Assembly: GCF_001292625.1 (NCBI RefSeq)
Contig: NZ_LAJH01000021.1
Location: forward strand, 248,001-312,000
Origin: Shimia sp. SK013
GTDB lineage: Bacteria; Pseudomonadota; Alphaproteobacteria; Rhodobacterales; Rhodobacteraceae
Direction of reading: 5' to 3'
Length of the DNA: 64,000 nucleotides
Part shown: piece after piece, positions 8,665 through 17,899 of the stretch
How the letters are laid out: every line of letters begins with the position of its first letter
Numbering within the stretch: the stretch's first letter is position 1
Program-made: the position numbers and the translations under genes
Notes under the pieces: generated by a model
The model's database searches: none
Seen by the model: the letters and a program-made list of their open reading frames with translations, nothing else
What the model was told of the DNA's origin: nothing

Positions 8665-10797
8665 TTAGTCTTCTTTTTTCTCAGCAACGACTTCTTCGCC
8701 GGTTTCCTGATCAACAACTTTCATCGACAGGCGCACCTTGCCGCGATCGTCAAAGCCCAAGAGTTTGACTTTCACTTCCTGGCCTTCTTTCAGAACGTCC
8801 GAAGGATGGTTCAGGCGGCGGTTCTCGATCTGGGAGACGTGCACCAGACCGTCGCGTTTGCCGAAGAAGTTCACGAAGGCACCGAAGTCGACGATTTTGA
8901 CAACTTTACCGGTGTAAACTGCGCCTTCTTCAGGCTCTGCCACGATCGAGTGGATCATGTCGTAAGCCTTTTTGATGGCTTCGCCGTTTGGCGATGCAAT
9001 CTTGATCACGCCTTCGTCGTTGATGTCGACTTTGGCGCCGGACACTTCAACGATTTCACGGATGACCTTGCCGCCGGAACCGATGACTTCACGGATTTTG
9101 TCGGTTGGGATGTTCATGGTCTCGATGCGTGGTGCGTGAACCGAGAATTCAGCCGCACCAGTGATCGATTTGTTCATCTCACCAAGGATGTGCATGCGGC
9201 CGTCTTTGGCCTGTGCAAGCGCCTTTTCCATGATTTCAGGTGTGATACCTGCGACTTTGATGTCCATCTGCAGCGACGTGATGCCGTTTTCGGTACCTGC
9301 CACTTTGAAGTCCATATCGCCGAGGTGGTCTTCGTCACCCAAGATGTCGGACAGGATCGCGTAGGAGCCGTCGTCTTCGAGGATCAAGCCCATGGCAACA
9401 CCGGCTACGGCGTTCTTCAGAGGCACACCTGCGTCCATCATCGACAGAGAGCCACCACATACGGACGCCATGGAGGACGAGCCGTTGGATTCGGTGATCT
9501 CGGAAACGATGCGCACTGTGTAAGGGAAATCGGTGGCAGCTGGCAGAACGGCCTGAAGGGCGCGCCATGCGAGTTTACCGTGACCGATTTCGCGACGGCC
9601 GGGAGGGCCCACGCGACCAGCTTCGCCAACCGAGTAGGGAGGGAAGTTGTAGTGCAGCAGGAAGTTGGATTTGAAGTTGCCGTGCAGCGCGTCGATGAAT
9701 TGCTCATCATCGCCGGTGCCCAAAGTGGTGACAACCAGACCCTGTGTTTCACCGCGGGTGAACAGAGCCGAACCGTGGGTCCGTGGCAGCAGGCCAGTCT
9801 GGCATACGATGTCACGGATCTCGTCAGTCTTACGACCGTCGATACGCTTACCGGTTTTGACAACGTCACCGCGCAGGATGCCGCCTTCGAGTTTCTTGAG
9901 AGCCGAACCAAGGTTCGCATCTGCAAGCTGCTCTTCGGTGAGGGCTGCTTTGATCGCGTCGCGGGCTGCGGAAACAGCTGCGGTGCGCTCTTGCTTGTCT
10001 GTTAGCGCAAATGCAGCGCGCATCTGCTCTTCACCGGCAGCTTTGACGGCCTCGTAGAGGTCGGCATAGTCAGGCGCCTGGAAGTTAAACGGCTCTTTGG
10101 CTGCGTCTTCGGCCAGATCAATGATCAGGTCGATGACAGGCTGGATGGCGTCGTGAGCAAACTTAACCGCACCGAGCATTTCTGCTTCGTCCAGTTCGTA
10201 TGCTTCGGATTCAACCATCATGACAGCGTCTTTGGTGCCGGCGACAACGAGGTCCAGACGCTGGTCTGGGTTGTTGCGCAGGTCCTGCATGTCGTCAACG
10301 GTTGGGTTCAAGATGTATTCGCCATCTTCAAAGCCAACACGTGCTGCAGCCACTGGGCCCATGAATGGAGCGCCGGAAATGGTCAGAGCCGCAGAAGCTG
10401 CGATCATCGCAACCATGTCGGGGTCGTTAACCAGATCGTGGCTCAGCACGGTGCACATCACCAGGACTTCGTGTTTGAAGCCGGGGACGAACAAGGGGCG
10501 AATTGGGCGGTCAATCAAACGTGCTGTCAGCGTCTCTTTTTCAGTGGGACGTGCTTCGCGTTTGAAGAAGCCACCAGGTACTTTACCGGCGGCATAGTAT
10601 TTTTCTTGGTAGTGAACGGTCAGAGGAAAGAAGTCCTGACCGGGTTTTGGTGCCTTTGCAAAGGTCACAGCAGCCATGACGGATGTTTCGCCCAGAGTGG
10701 CGATGACACAGCCGTCAGCCTGACGGGCAATTTTGCCCGTTTCCAGTGTGAGCGTTTCTTCGCCCCACTGCATGGATTTGGTCGATACGTCGAACAT
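8665..10797 (-). CDS. pnp: Polyribonucleotide nucleotidyltransferase (PNPase)
   Basis: Phosphorolytic 3'-5' exoribonuclease of mRNA decay and sRNA metabolism, a homotrimer that can join the RNase E degradosome. 710 residues, full length. Two RNase PH-like domains (about 1-220 and 310-545) flank a helical linker; the second holds the phosphate-site region with S-S-S-M-A-S. A KH domain (about 553-612, [10 protein letters not shown]) and an S1 domain (about 622-690, [12 protein letters not shown]) follow, then an acidic lysine-rich tail. AGGA lies seven bases before the ATG. In many bacteria pnp directly follows rpsO; here rpsO is 1.9 kb upstream with two other genes between. Expression is probably autoregulated through the structured leader. 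Confidence 0.98.
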   Translation of the reverse strand: MFDVSTKSMQWGEETLTLETGKIARQADGCVIATLGETSVMAAVTFAKAPKPGQDFFPLTVHYQEKYYAAGKVPGGFFKREARPTEKETLTARLIDRPIRPLFVPGFKHEVLVMCTVLSHDLVNDPDMVAMIAASAALTISGAPFMGPVAAARVGFEDGEYILNPTVDDMQDLRNNPDQRLDLVVAGTKDAVMMVESEAYELDEAEMLGAVKFAHDAIQPVIDLIIDLAEDAAKEPFNFQAPDYADLYEAVKAAGEEQMRAAFALTDKQERTAAVSAARDAIKAALTEEQLADANLGSALKKLEGGILRGDVVKTGKRIDGRKTDEIRDIVCQTGLLPRTHGSALFTRGETQGLVVTTLGTGDDEQFIDALHGNFKSNFLLHYNFPPYSVGEAGRVGPPGRREIGHGKLAWRALQAVLPAATDFPYTVRIVSEITESNGSSSMASVCGGSLSMMDAGVPLKNAVAGVAMGLILEDDGSYAILSDILGDEDHLGDMDFKVAGTENGITSLQMDIKVAGITPEIMEKALAQAKDGRMHILGEMNKSITGAAEFSVHAPRIETMNIPTDKIREVIGSGGKVIREIVEVSGAKVDINDEGVIKIASPNGEAIKKAYDMIHSIVAEPEEGAVYTGKVVKIVDFGAFVNFFGKRDGLVHVSQIENRRLNHPSDVLKEGQEVKVKLLGFDDRGKVRLSMKVVDQETGEEVVAEKKED

Positions 10798-10810
10798 TTA
10801 CGATTCCTAG

Positions 10811-10871
10811 CTGGGAGCACTCCCAGGCGTATCCCGGGTCTCCCGTTTGAAATGGCGGCCCCATTGCCGCC
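10811..10871 (-). promoter_or_regulatory. Two tandem stem-loops in the pnp leader
   Basis: CTGGGAG-ca-CTCCCAG (10811-10826) and GGCGGC-cccatt-GCCGCC (10854-10871) are perfect inverted repeats 14-75 bases before the pnp start codon. In enterobacteria PNPase autoregulates through RNase III cleavage of a leader hairpin; a comparable role here is inference. Confidence 0.5.
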
Positions 10872-11004
10872 GACCCCTCTATCCTTGATTTGCAGCGCCG
10901 GGGTCAGGACGCAACGTCTCAGATGGAGCGCCCATACCGGAAAACAAGGCGTTTGGAAACCAAATTTCTTGACGAATGACGGGAGCAGTGGCGAATTTTG
11001 GCGG

Positions 11005-11041
11005 CTGATTCCTGCTGGGGAACACATTGTTTCCCAATCAG
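11005..11041. other. Imperfect long stem-loop of unknown role
   Basis: CTGAT / ATCAG form the outer stem and TGGG-g-AAC / GTT-t-CCCA the inner one, with a 5-nt loop. It lies about 115 bases before the SGNH gene and has no U-tract, so it is not a typical terminator. Confidence 0.35.
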
Positions 11042-11155
11042 AGGTAGATTTGGGGCGCAAAAGAGGCGAATGTGTGGCGGTGATCGTGTGGCGGTGGGGG
11101 CTGGCTACACGGAGATTTTAGTGCGCCAAAATGGCGCTATGCTGCGAGTTTTATT

Positions 11156-11953
11156 ATGAAAGTTCCCGCTGTCCGTATTCCCGGCACATTGATTCTTGCG
11201 CTTTTGATGGGCGCATTTTTGTTTATCGCAGGGTGTTCTGAGCCTGTGACACGCAACACAATTGAAGACATTCCTGTGGCGAACGCGGTCTCAAAGCCAG
11301 TCGTTGAGCCGGAGGTGAGCCGCAATGCATCACCGCGTATTCTTGCGATGGGCGACAGCCTGATGGCGTGGCACAACGTGTCTGGCCGCTCGATTGCGCA
11401 TCACGTTGGCAAGACATTGAATGAACCGGTGGCGAACCATTCCATCAGCGGTGCGCGCATCATCTATAAGCTGCCAATGACCGGAGCGATGGGCATGCGT
11501 ATTTCCAACCAATATCGCAAAGGCGATTGGGATTGGGTGGTGCTGAACGGTGGTGGCAACGATCTGTGGATGGGCTGCGGCTGTGGCGCTTGTGAGAACC
11601 GCATGAACAAGATGATTTCCGAGGATGGCCGCAAGGGTGCGATCCCGCATATGGTCGATAACCTGCGCGGCACAGGTGCCAAGATCGTCTACGTTGGTTA
11701 TTTGCGCAGCCCGGGCGCGTGGTCGCCGGTCGAGGGGTGCAAACCCGCCGGAGATCGCTTGGAGGCACGTATTGCCAAGCTGGCAGAGATCATGCCCGAG
11801 ATGCATTTTGTGTCGCTTGACGATCTGGTGCCGTATGGCGACCGCAGCTATCACGGCGCGGACATGATCCACCCGTCGCTGAAAGCAAGTCGCGAGATTG
11901 GTCAGCGGGTTGCGGCGGTGATTAAGGCGAACGATGTGATTTGGACGCAATAA
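11156..11953 (+). CDS. SGNH/GDSL-type hydrolase lipoprotein
   Basis: 265 residues. An N-terminal hydrophobic stretch ends in the lipobox I-A-G-C (Cys27), so the protein should be lipidated and exported. The SGNH blocks are visible: block I A-M-G-D-S-L-M-A-W-H with nucleophile Ser68, block III G-G-G-N-D-L-W, and block V D-M-I-H-P-S with the Asp/His pair. It probably cleaves an ester bond (lipid, acylated glycan or similar) at the cell envelope; the substrate is unknown. Directly after the G-N-D block is an unusual cysteine cluster, M-G-C-G-C-G-A-C-E. It is transcribed against its neighbours, sitting alone between the minus-strand genes of the rpsO-pnp interval. Confidence 0.82.
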   Translation: MKVPAVRIPGTLILALLMGAFLFIAGCSEPVTRNTIEDIPVANAVSKPVVEPEVSRNASPRILAMGDSLMAWHNVSGRSIAHHVGKTLNEPVANHSISGARIIYKLPMTGAMGMRISNQYRKGDWDWVVLNGGGNDLWMGCGCGACENRMNKMISEDGRKGAIPHMVDNLRGTGAKIVYVGYLRSPGAWSPVEGCKPAGDRLEARIAKLAEIMPEMHFVSLDDLVPYGDRSYHGADMIHPSLKASREIGQRVAAVIKANDVIWTQ

Positions 11954-11972
11954 GGCTTGCGTTGGGCACGCT

Positions 11973-12563
11973 TCAGGACTGCGAAAATGCCGCGAGGGCG
12001 ACCACGATCATCATTGAGGTTGCCATCGCGATATTGATCGCGCGTTGGGTACGTTGGGGCAAATTCATGCGTTTAAGCGTGATGCCGAGCCACAACCATG
12101 CGAGGTGAATCGGGATCCATATGGCGTTCATGATCACCAGCTTCAGAGCTATTTCCACTGGCAGATTTTGGGGCATGAACCCGAAGCCGGACATGAGCGC
12201 CGTGTTTACGGCATATGCTTTGGGATTAATTGCCTGAAGAGCAACGCCACCTAAAATTCCCGGTGGTGCCTGTCGTTCGATAAACGCGACTTTGCTTCCG
12301 GCAAAAGCAATCCGCAGCGCGAGATATCCGAGATAACAGACGGACGCGCCGAAAAGGATCACTCTGAACCGCTCGTCAGCCAGCAAAGCCGCGGTTAGGC
12401 CGGTGATCACTGCGGCAAGTACCAGATTGGTGCCAATGAAGAGGCCTGTCACGTAACGCAAGCCTGCTTGCCTGCCAAACGCGGCACCAACGCCAGCCGT
12501 CGATAAAACTCCGGGACCGGGCGTGATGATCAGGAAAAAGACGGCGGCAGCAAAGGTTAGCAT
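11973..12563 (-). CDS. LysE family translocator
   Basis: 196 residues, about six membrane helices. The N-terminal F-L-I-I-T-P-G-P-G-V motif and the conserved A-I-N-P-K-A-Y in the middle mark the LysE/RhtB superfamily of proton-coupled exporters of amino acids and analogues, acting in the inner membrane. The cargo cannot be predicted. It lies between the rpsO terminator and pnp, so it probably has its own promoter in the short gap. No adjacent LysR/LrpA-like regulator is present. Confidence 0.88.
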   Translation of the reverse strand: MLTFAAAVFFLIITPGPGVLSTAGVGAAFGRQAGLRYVTGLFIGTNLVLAAVITGLTAALLADERFRVILFGASVCYLGYLALRIAFAGSKVAFIERQAPPGILGGVALQAINPKAYAVNTALMSGFGFMPQNLPVEIALKLVIMNAIWIPIHLAWLWLGITLKRMNLPQRTQRAINIAMATSMMIVVALAAFSQS

Positions 12564-12610
12564 GTGTGCAGTTTAGATGCGTTCTGGATCTGGTAAAGGC
12601 AATCCGACAA

Positions 12611-12643
12611 TAAAAAACGCCCGCTCCAGGGAGCAGGCGTTTT
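12611..12643 (-). terminator. Rho-independent terminator of rpsO
   Basis: Long stem with one mismatch (AAACGCC.GCTCC with GGAGC.GGCGTTT); the minus strand ends in TTTTTTA. It separates rpsO from the LysE gene, so transcripts starting at rpsO probably do not run into pnp efficiently. Confidence 0.85.
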
Positions 12644-12668
12644 CCGTAATCTGAATGATCGGAGCGTC

Positions 12669-12938
12669 TTAGCGGCGGATGCCGAGACGTTTGATCAGGT
12701 CCTGATAGCGTGCTTCGTCTTTGACCTTGGTGTAGTCCAGCAGCTTACGACGCTGAGCAACCATTTTCAAAAGGCCACGGCGACCGTGGTTGTCTTTTTT
12801 GTGGGTCTTGAAGTGCTCGGTCAGGGTGTTGATACGCGAGGTGAGGATAGCAACCTGTACTTCGGGCGAACCAGTGTCGCCTTCTTTGGTTGCGAATTCT
12901 TTCATCAAGCGGTTTTTTTCTTCAACTGTGATCGACAT
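12669..12938 (-). CDS. rpsO: 30S ribosomal protein S15
   Basis: 89 residues, the standard length. Binds 16S rRNA helices 20-22 early in 30S assembly. Recognised by G-D-T-G-S-P-E-V-Q near residue 22, the H-x(n)[11 protein letters not shown] segment and the C-terminal [14 protein letters not shown] lies six bases before the ATG. It is the third member of the conserved rbfA-truB-rpsO-pnp order, but here accessory genes stand on both sides of it and it has its own terminator. Confidence 0.98.
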   Translation of the reverse strand: MSITVEEKNRLMKEFATKEGDTGSPEVQVAILTSRINTLTEHFKTHKKDNHGRRGLLKMVAQRRKLLDYTKVKDEARYQDLIKRLGIRR

Positions 12939-13077
12939 CGGGGTCTCCTAATCTAAAGGGTTGAGGGCGCAAGCCGGGATGTCGTCCAGCAAGGTCCATG
13001 GAGGTCCACACAGAGATTCCCTGTGCAGACAGGCGATATAGGCCGGTTTTGTCAGAAAGAAAAGGGGTTTGTGTCGT

Positions 13078-14064
13078 TTAGCCAGTGGCCGTTTGTGCAA
13101 TCAGGGTGATGTCGCTGACCTCCAACGAGGCGCCGCCGTGCACGATCGCGAGCGCTTCTCCGTCGACGATGACCTCGATCATATCAGGATCGCTGGCGAT
13201 GGGGCGAATTTCCACGTCCGGTGTATCGGCTTGATTGGGATAGAGCAGAACGAGATTGTCCTCGGCCTGATCGAAATCCATGACCGTGATTGGAGCCTCG
13301 GCGGTGCCGTCCAGCATGAAAGTGTCGGCATCCGCTCCGCCGGTCAGAATATCGCCTTTGCCACCGATCAGCGTGTCGTCCCCGCCGCCGCCGTTGAGGT
13401 AGTCGACGTCGGGATCAGCGGGGCTGGTGTTGCCAACCACCAAGTCATCGCCCGCGCCACCAAGCAGCGTGTCCGCACCAGCACCGCCGTCAAGCTGATC
13501 GTCTTCATAGCCGCCATGCAGCGCATCGTCGCCCGCGCCACCAAGCAGCGTGTCATCGCCAAAGCCACCCACCAAGGAATCTGATCCATCGTCGCCGGAT
13601 AAATGGTCGTTGTCACCGTGGCCAAACAGCGTGTCGTTGCCGTCCCCTCCGGTCAGGCTGTCGTCGCCATGTTCACCATGCAAGATGTCATTATCCGCGC
13701 CGCCTGACAGCGCATCATCACCGTCGGCACCATGCAGTATATCGGCGCCTTCGCCACCTGAGAGAGTGTCATCGCCTGCATAGCCGTTGATCTGATCGTC
13801 GCCACCGCCCCCGGTGATGATGTCCTGACCAGGCGTGCCCGACAGAATGTCATAATCACCGCTGCCAATGATGACGTTTGGTTCGGACACATCGGGCGGT
13901 TCCGGCGTGTCCGTTGAATCGTCCCCCGGTATATCCGAAGTGACAGGCGTTTCTTCTTCCAGATCATCTGCTTCGGTGTCGAGACTGGCGTCGTCACTGT
14001 CGTCAATTCCAACAAACACAGCAGCGCCGGCTATTGCAGCCAGCAAACTCGCAAACATGAGCAT
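13078..14064 (-). CDS. RTX-like calcium-binding repeat protein with N-terminal hydrophobic segment
   Basis: 328 residues from ATG 14064, which has GGAG seven bases upstream. Residues 1-20 are a hydrophobic segment (signal or anchor), followed by a very acidic linker (about 21-65). About ten RTX nonapeptide repeats of the G-G-x-G-x-D-x-L type fill residues about 70-240 and should form a Ca2+-binding parallel beta-roll. The last 85 residues resemble the non-repeat C-terminal region of RTX proteins (T-F-M-L-D-G, V-M-D-F-x-x-x-E-D-N-L). An N-terminal hydrophobic segment is not typical of type I secreted RTX proteins, and no type I secretion genes are nearby. Function unknown; adhesion or envelope association is a guess. 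Confidence 0.82.
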   Translation of the reverse strand: MLMFASLLAAIAGAAVFVGIDDSDDASLDTEADDLEEETPVTSDIPGDDSTDTPEPPDVSEPNVIIGSGDYDILSGTPGQDIITGGGGDDQINGYAGDDTLSGGEGADILHGADGDDALSGGADNDILHGEHGDDSLTGGDGNDTLFGHGDNDHLSGDDGSDSLVGGFGDDTLLGGAGDDALHGGYEDDQLDGGAGADTLLGGAGDDLVVGNTSPADPDVDYLNGGGGDDTLIGGKGDILTGGADADTFMLDGTAEAPITVMDFDQAEDNLVLLYPNQADTPDVEIRPIASDPDMIEVIVDGEALAIVHGGASLEVSDITLIAQTATG

Positions 14065-14177
14065 CACACAACTCCACTCACCCCGTAGCCATTAGGCCAT
14101 ACATCGGGCGGTTTTCAAAACGCGGATTGGAGAGGTGGTTAATCTGTGGTTTTTGCCAGTTTGGCATGCCGTTCTCG

Positions 14178-14687
14178 TCAGATATCCCAACGTTCAGGCT
14201 GGCAGGCATAGGCTATATACAGAGGGTGGCGCGGGTGGCCGTGTTTGGTCAGACCCAAGTGGTGGATCGGACGGGCGGTCTCGCTTAGCACGTCGCGCAT
14301 TTGAAATCCCCGGTCCAGATGGTCGCCATGCGCGCCCCATGCGGCGATGATCACATCCGCCCAATCACAGCTTTGTGCGACAACGGCGTCGTTGTCTGGG
14401 CCGGCCGGTTCGGGGTGTTTGCGCAGCAGTTTAGGGTCGGTTTCGCGCAAGCCAAAAATGTTCACCGCACGAAAGCCACCAAAACCGAGCGTACGCGCGC
14501 GCCGTTCGCAGCGCTCGATTGTCGGGTCATTTTGCCGCTCGGTGGCCTTGGACGGGTTAAGCATGATGAACAGAACCCGCTTGCGGTCATCGTCCCAGAC
14601 ACGGGTGAGGGCATAGCGATAGGTTTCGCAGTCAGAATAGATTGCGGAGGAGGCCGCGTCGTCCTTCTGAAAGTCGCGGGTGATCAT
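14178..14687 (-). CDS. DUF1643 domain-containing protein
   Basis: 169 residues. The core [10 protein letters not shown] and D-P-T-I-x-R-C, followed by R-A-V-N-I-F-G-L-R and A-W-G-x-H, is the signature of DUF1643, a family of unknown biochemical role. It overlaps the truB stop codon by four bases (14684-14687), so it is translationally coupled to truB. C-terminal H-G-x-P-R-H-P-L-Y motif is also conserved in the family. Function cannot be stated. Confidence 0.88.
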   Translation of the reverse strand: MITRDFQKDDAASSAIYSDCETYRYALTRVWDDDRKRVLFIMLNPSKATERQNDPTIERCERRARTLGFGGFRAVNIFGLRETDPKLLRKHPEPAGPDNDAVVAQSCDWADVIIAAWGAHGDHLDRGFQMRDVLSETARPIHHLGLTKHGHPRHPLYIAYACQPERWDI

Positions 14688-15598
14688 GTTTGCGGGCGCA
14701 CAAAGACCCGACTGGGGTGCAACTCACCTGCTTTGAAGATACCCACAGCGACGGCTTCGCCGTCAAAGCTGGCCCAGCACTCTTCGCCGTATTCGACATC
14801 AGAGGCGATCACCATGCCGGGATTGCCGTTGCGCAAGCGGGTGGTGCCTTCGGATGTGGCTTTGACCTCGGGCAAGTCGGCGAGGCCTTCTTCGAGTGGG
14901 CGCAAATATTGGTCAAGTTCGGGCTGTTTGGCCATGTCTTCGATTTGCGCGAGCGTCAGGCCGTCGCTGGCATCAAACGGGCCAGACCAGATGCGGCGCA
15001 ATTCGCGCACATGGCCGTAGCAACCTAGGGCTGCCCCGAGATCACGGGCGATGGAGCGAACATAACCGCCCTTGCCGCAGGTCATTTCCAGCGTCACGTG
15101 ATCGGCGTCTTCGCGGTCGGTCATCAGCAGTTCTTCGACCCAAAGCGGACGGGCGGCAATTTCGACGTCTTCGCCGTCACGCGCCAGTTTGTAGGCGCGT
15201 TGGCCGTCGATTTTCACAGCCGAGAATTTGGGCGGCACCTGCATGATGTCACCAACAAACTGACCCAGCGCGTCTTTGATAGAGTCGTCGTCTGGGCGCT
15301 GGTCCGATTGGGCGATGACCTCGCCTTCGGCGTCGTCGGTGTTGGTGGCCTGACCAAGGCGCACGGTGAATGTGTAGGCTTTGAGCGCGTCGGTGATGAA
15401 GGGCACGGTCTTGGTGGCTTCGCCCAAGGCAATGGCCAGAACGCCGGTTGCGTCGGGGTCCAGTGTGCCCGCATGGCCCGCCTTTTTGGCGTCAAACGCC
15501 CAGCGAACTTTGTTGACGACCGAGGTCGAGGTCATGCCGGCGGGCTTGTCGACGACGAGCCACCCGGAAATGTCGCGGCCTTTGCGTTTGCGTGCCAT
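14684..15598 (-). CDS. truB: tRNA pseudouridine(55) synthase TruB
   Basis: Converts U55 in the T-loop of tRNAs to pseudouridine. 304 residues, normal length. The catalytic motif G-T-L-D-P-D-A-T-G contains Asp47; K-P-x-G-x-T-S (18-24) and the [10 protein letters not shown] segment are also conserved. Downstream it is coupled to the DUF1643 gene by a four-base overlap. Part of the rbfA-truB-rpsO-pnp cluster, with a phosphodiester glycosidase gene lying between it and rbfA. Confidence 0.97.
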   Translation of the reverse strand: MARKRKGRDISGWLVVDKPAGMTSTSVVNKVRWAFDAKKAGHAGTLDPDATGVLAIALGEATKTVPFITDALKAYTFTVRLGQATNTDDAEGEVIAQSDQRPDDDSIKDALGQFVGDIMQVPPKFSAVKIDGQRAYKLARDGEDVEIAARPLWVEELLMTDREDADHVTLEMTCGKGGYVRSIARDLGAALGCYGHVRELRRIWSGPFDASDGLTLAQIEDMAKQPELDQYLRPLEEGLADLPEVKATSEGTTRLRNGNPGMVIASDVEYGEECWASFDGEAVAVGIFKAGELHPSRVFVRPQT

Positions 15599-15674
15599 GA
15601 TCAGTGCCTTTGAATTCAGGTAAGGGCGGCGGGGTAGCGGATTGATTACGGGCTGTCAATTTGACTCGGCGGGA

Positions 15675-16397
15675 TCATTGAACCACGCCGACAATCGGGC
15701 CTAACAGAAATCCGGGGTCATTGCGGTTGATTTGCGGCGCATAGAGCCGGCTGATCTTGCCGTCAAAATAGAGCGCGTTTGGCGTTTGCAGCACGTCACG
15801 GAAATAGCGGCCAAATTCATGAAACGACACCGCGTTGCGCGAAATGACGAAATAGGCTGTTTGACCATCGGTTGAGGTACCAACGCCGTTGCGGCGAAAT
15901 CTGGATGTGCTGTCCACTAGAAAGCGTGGGTGCAATGCGCCGTCGATTACCAGCATCGGGCCGGATTGCGTGGCGTGGTTACAGCTTGGGCTGGTGCGGG
16001 CAAATGCCAGCGTTTCGATCACGTCCGCGCGGGCGTCGTTGATGCAAAAGACGCCGTTGGGCAGCAGGCCAAAGTTGCCGTTGGACGCGCCGGTCAGGAG
16101 GCGCATTTCCTCGACGCCGTTTTCAACATAGTGGCCGACGGGGCTGCGGTCTGAATGATACATGCCTGCGTTCATGGCGAAGGTCAGGGCTTTGCCGTCG
16201 CTCAAAGTGCTTTCCACATCGCGGAATTGACCCAGAATGGCACCCTGATCGTCGCGCAAAAAGAGGCGCAAGTCTTCGGTGGCGACATCAACGGTGCATA
16301 CGGTATAGCGGTTGGCCTCATACGAGGTGTCCTCACAGGTGACTGCCGTCGCCAGCCCGGGCAGCGCAAGCAGTACCAGGGTTAGGAGGACGCGCAT
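15675..16397 (-). CDS. Phosphodiester glycosidase family protein (NAGPA/DUF2233-like), exported
   Basis: About 240 residues with a signal peptide ([18 protein letters not shown]). Mature-domain motifs fit the NAGPA family: A-M-N-A-G-M-Y near residue 80, N-G-V-F at about 120, S-G-P-M-L-V-I-D-G, R-N-G-V-G and N-A-L-Y-F-D-G near the C terminus. Members hydrolyse phosphodiester-linked sugars or related glycosides; here it should act in the periplasm on an unknown substrate. Its ATG (16397) overlaps the rbfA stop codon (TGATG), so it is coupled to rbfA. Nothing else in the window points to its substrate. Confidence 0.82.
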   Translation of the reverse strand: MRVLLTLVLLALPGLATAVTCEDTSYEANRYTVCTVDVATEDLRLFLRDDQGAILGQFRDVESTLSDGKALTFAMNAGMYHSDRSPVGHYVENGVEEMRLLTGASNGNFGLLPNGVFCINDARADVIETLAFARTSPSCNHATQSGPMLVIDGALHPRFLVDSTSRFRRNGVGTSTDGQTAYFVISRNAVSFHEFGRYFRDVLQTPNALYFDGKISRLYAPQINRNDPGFLLGPIVGVVQ

Positions 16398-16819
16398 CAC
16401 GTGTTGTCGGTCTCTGTGCTGTCTGGTTTTTCGATGTCGTGGCGCACCCGCTCGTCATCAAGCATGGCGCGGGTGGCTTCCATCTGGTCATAGGTTTTGT
16501 CGATACGGAACCGCAGGTCGGGCGCGTGTTTCAACCCGGCTTTTCTACCAATCACACGGCGCAGCTCACCTTTGTTGCGGGCAAGATAGGCGATGGCCTC
16601 TTCTTGTTGGCCGCCACCAAGCGGCAGCACATAGGCGGTCGCGATGGTTAAATCAGGGCTAACGCGCACCTCGCCCACGGTGATCGACAGACGGTTCAGG
16701 TCCGGATCATGAATGTCGCCCTTCATCAGGACTTCGGACAGGGTGCGGCGAATAAGTTCGCCGACGCGCAGCATCCGCTGGGAGGGGCCACGGCCCTCGG
16801 AATCTCTGTGTTTTGCCAT
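16397..16819 (-). CDS. rbfA: Ribosome-binding factor A
   Basis: 30S maturation and cold-adaptation factor binding near the 16S 5' helix. 140 residues from ATG 16819 (M-A-K-H-R-D-S), preferred over an upstream ATG at 16855 that lacks a ribosome binding site; GTGGGGAG lies just before 16819. The KH-type II fold is recognised by [27 protein letters not shown] and R-x-x-I-G-x-K-A-G-L-K-x-x-P-D-L-R-F. It is the first gene of the minus-strand cluster and divergent from dapB. Confidence 0.95.
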   Translation of the reverse strand: MAKHRDSEGRGPSQRMLRVGELIRRTLSEVLMKGDIHDPDLNRLSITVGEVRVSPDLTIATAYVLPLGGGQQEEAIAYLARNKGELRRVIGRKAGLKHAPDLRFRIDKTYDQMEATRAMLDDERVRHDIEKPDSTETDNT

Positions 16820-16902
16820 GTCTCCCCACTTAGGCGCTTTGCAGGGCTTTGCCAAGCGGGCAGGCGTTCGTTATGCAGAGGCGCAAACCTATGGAGACCA
16901 AT

Positions 16903-17712
16903 ATGCAAGACTTGCCGGGAATCGTGATCACTGGGGCCTCTGGCCGGATGGGGCAGATGTTGATCAAAACCGTGATCGGCAGCGACAAAGCCCGTTTGGT
17001 TGGTGTCGTAGAGCGCGAAGGTCATGACTGGGTCGGCCGAGATGTTGGTGAGGCGATGGGCGGTGTTGCGTTGGGCGTGACCGTGACGGATCAGCCGCTG
17101 GACGCTTTTGCCAAGGCGCAGGCGGTGATTGATTTCACGGCTCCTGCGGCAACTGTGCAGTTTGCCAAACTGGCGGCACAAGCCCGTGCAGTGCATGTGA
17201 TTGGCACAACCGGAATGACGGAAGAAGACATCGCGCGGCTGGGCCCTTGTGCACGCCACGCAGTGATCGTGAGGGCGGGAAACATGAGCCTTGGAGTCAA
17301 TCTGTTGACGGTTCTGACCAGGAAGGTCGCCGCAGCGTTGGACGCGGATTTTGACATCGAAATCATTGAGGCGCACCACCACCATAAGGTGGACGCGCCA
17401 AGCGGCACCGCGCTGATGTTGGGCGAAGCGGCGGCCGAGGGGCGCGGTGTGTCCTTGGCGGAAGTGTCAGATCGTGGGCGTGACGGCATCACTGGCGCGC
17501 GTAAACGTGGTGACATTGGTTTCACCGCCATTCGCGGCGGCGATATTATCGGTGAGCACGACGTTATGTTTGCGGCGGATGGCGAGCAGATTGTTCTGCG
17601 CCACAAGGCCACGGACCGCAGCCTGTTTGCCAAAGGCGCCTTGAAGGCGGCACTTTGGGGGCAGGATCAGAAGCCGGGCGAATACGATATGCTGGATGTA
17701 TTGGGGTTGTGA
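16903..17712 (+). CDS. dapB: 4-hydroxy-tetrahydrodipicolinate reductase
   Basis: Reduces hydroxy-tetrahydrodipicolinate with NAD(P)H in the diaminopimelate/lysine pathway, supplying peptidoglycan and lysine. About 269 residues from ATG 16903, which has GGAGA five bases upstream; upstream in-frame ATGs at 16849 and 16891 are less well supported. Seen: the Rossmann motif [11 protein letters not shown], the catalytic [15 protein letters not shown], and G-T-T-G. It is divergent from rbfA, about 80 bases apart. Confidence 0.97.
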   Translation: MQDLPGIVITGASGRMGQMLIKTVIGSDKARLVGVVEREGHDWVGRDVGEAMGGVALGVTVTDQPLDAFAKAQAVIDFTAPAATVQFAKLAAQARAVHVIGTTGMTEEDIARLGPCARHAVIVRAGNMSLGVNLLTVLTRKVAAALDADFDIEIIEAHHHHKVDAPSGTALMLGEAAAEGRGVSLAEVSDRGRDGITGARKRGDIGFTAIRGGDIIGEHDVMFAADGEQIVLRHKATDRSLFAKGALKAALWGQDQKPGEYDMLDVLGL

Positions 17713-17847
17713 AAACAGCCTGACCTGACGGGAAATGGTTTGAAAATAGGCGTTTAGGCCTGCTGCGTCAGGGGTTCTTTGCGTTGAGAAACGTTTTTGT
17801 TGGCAGGTCGCCGGACTTGTGGTTTTATGCGGCCAGTCAAAAAATGA

Positions 17848-17857
17848 AATGATCATT
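17848..17857. promoter_or_regulatory. Palindrome upstream of the betaine-type transporter operon
   Basis: AATGATCATT is a perfect 10-base palindrome in an AT-rich stretch about 40 bases before the first gene. It could be an operator of the operon (choline/betaine transporters are often controlled by a TetR-type BetI), but no regulator gene is nearby. Confidence 0.3.
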
Positions 17858-17899
17858 CAAGAAAATGAATAGATCAAAAACATAAACAGGGAGATGACA

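Larger units (their letters stand above)
10798..11155. other. pnp leader and divergent intergenic region, 358 bases
   Basis: Holds the 5' leader of pnp (minus strand) and the upstream region of the SGNH lipoprotein gene (plus strand). Three possible stem-loops are visible and listed separately. No gene is credible here: the long plus-strand reading frame entering from pnp is its antisense shadow. Confidence 0.6.

Noticed and set aside
8806..10005. Long plus-strand open frame of 399 codons inside pnp
   Set aside because: Antisense shadow of pnp; the translation is rich in His, Asp, Val and Phe, as expected from reverse reading of GC-rich codons.
13078..14064. Tandem DNA repeat or CRISPR-like array
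   Set aside because: The periodicity comes from RTX nonapeptide codons within an open coding frame; spacing and variation do not fit a CRISPR.
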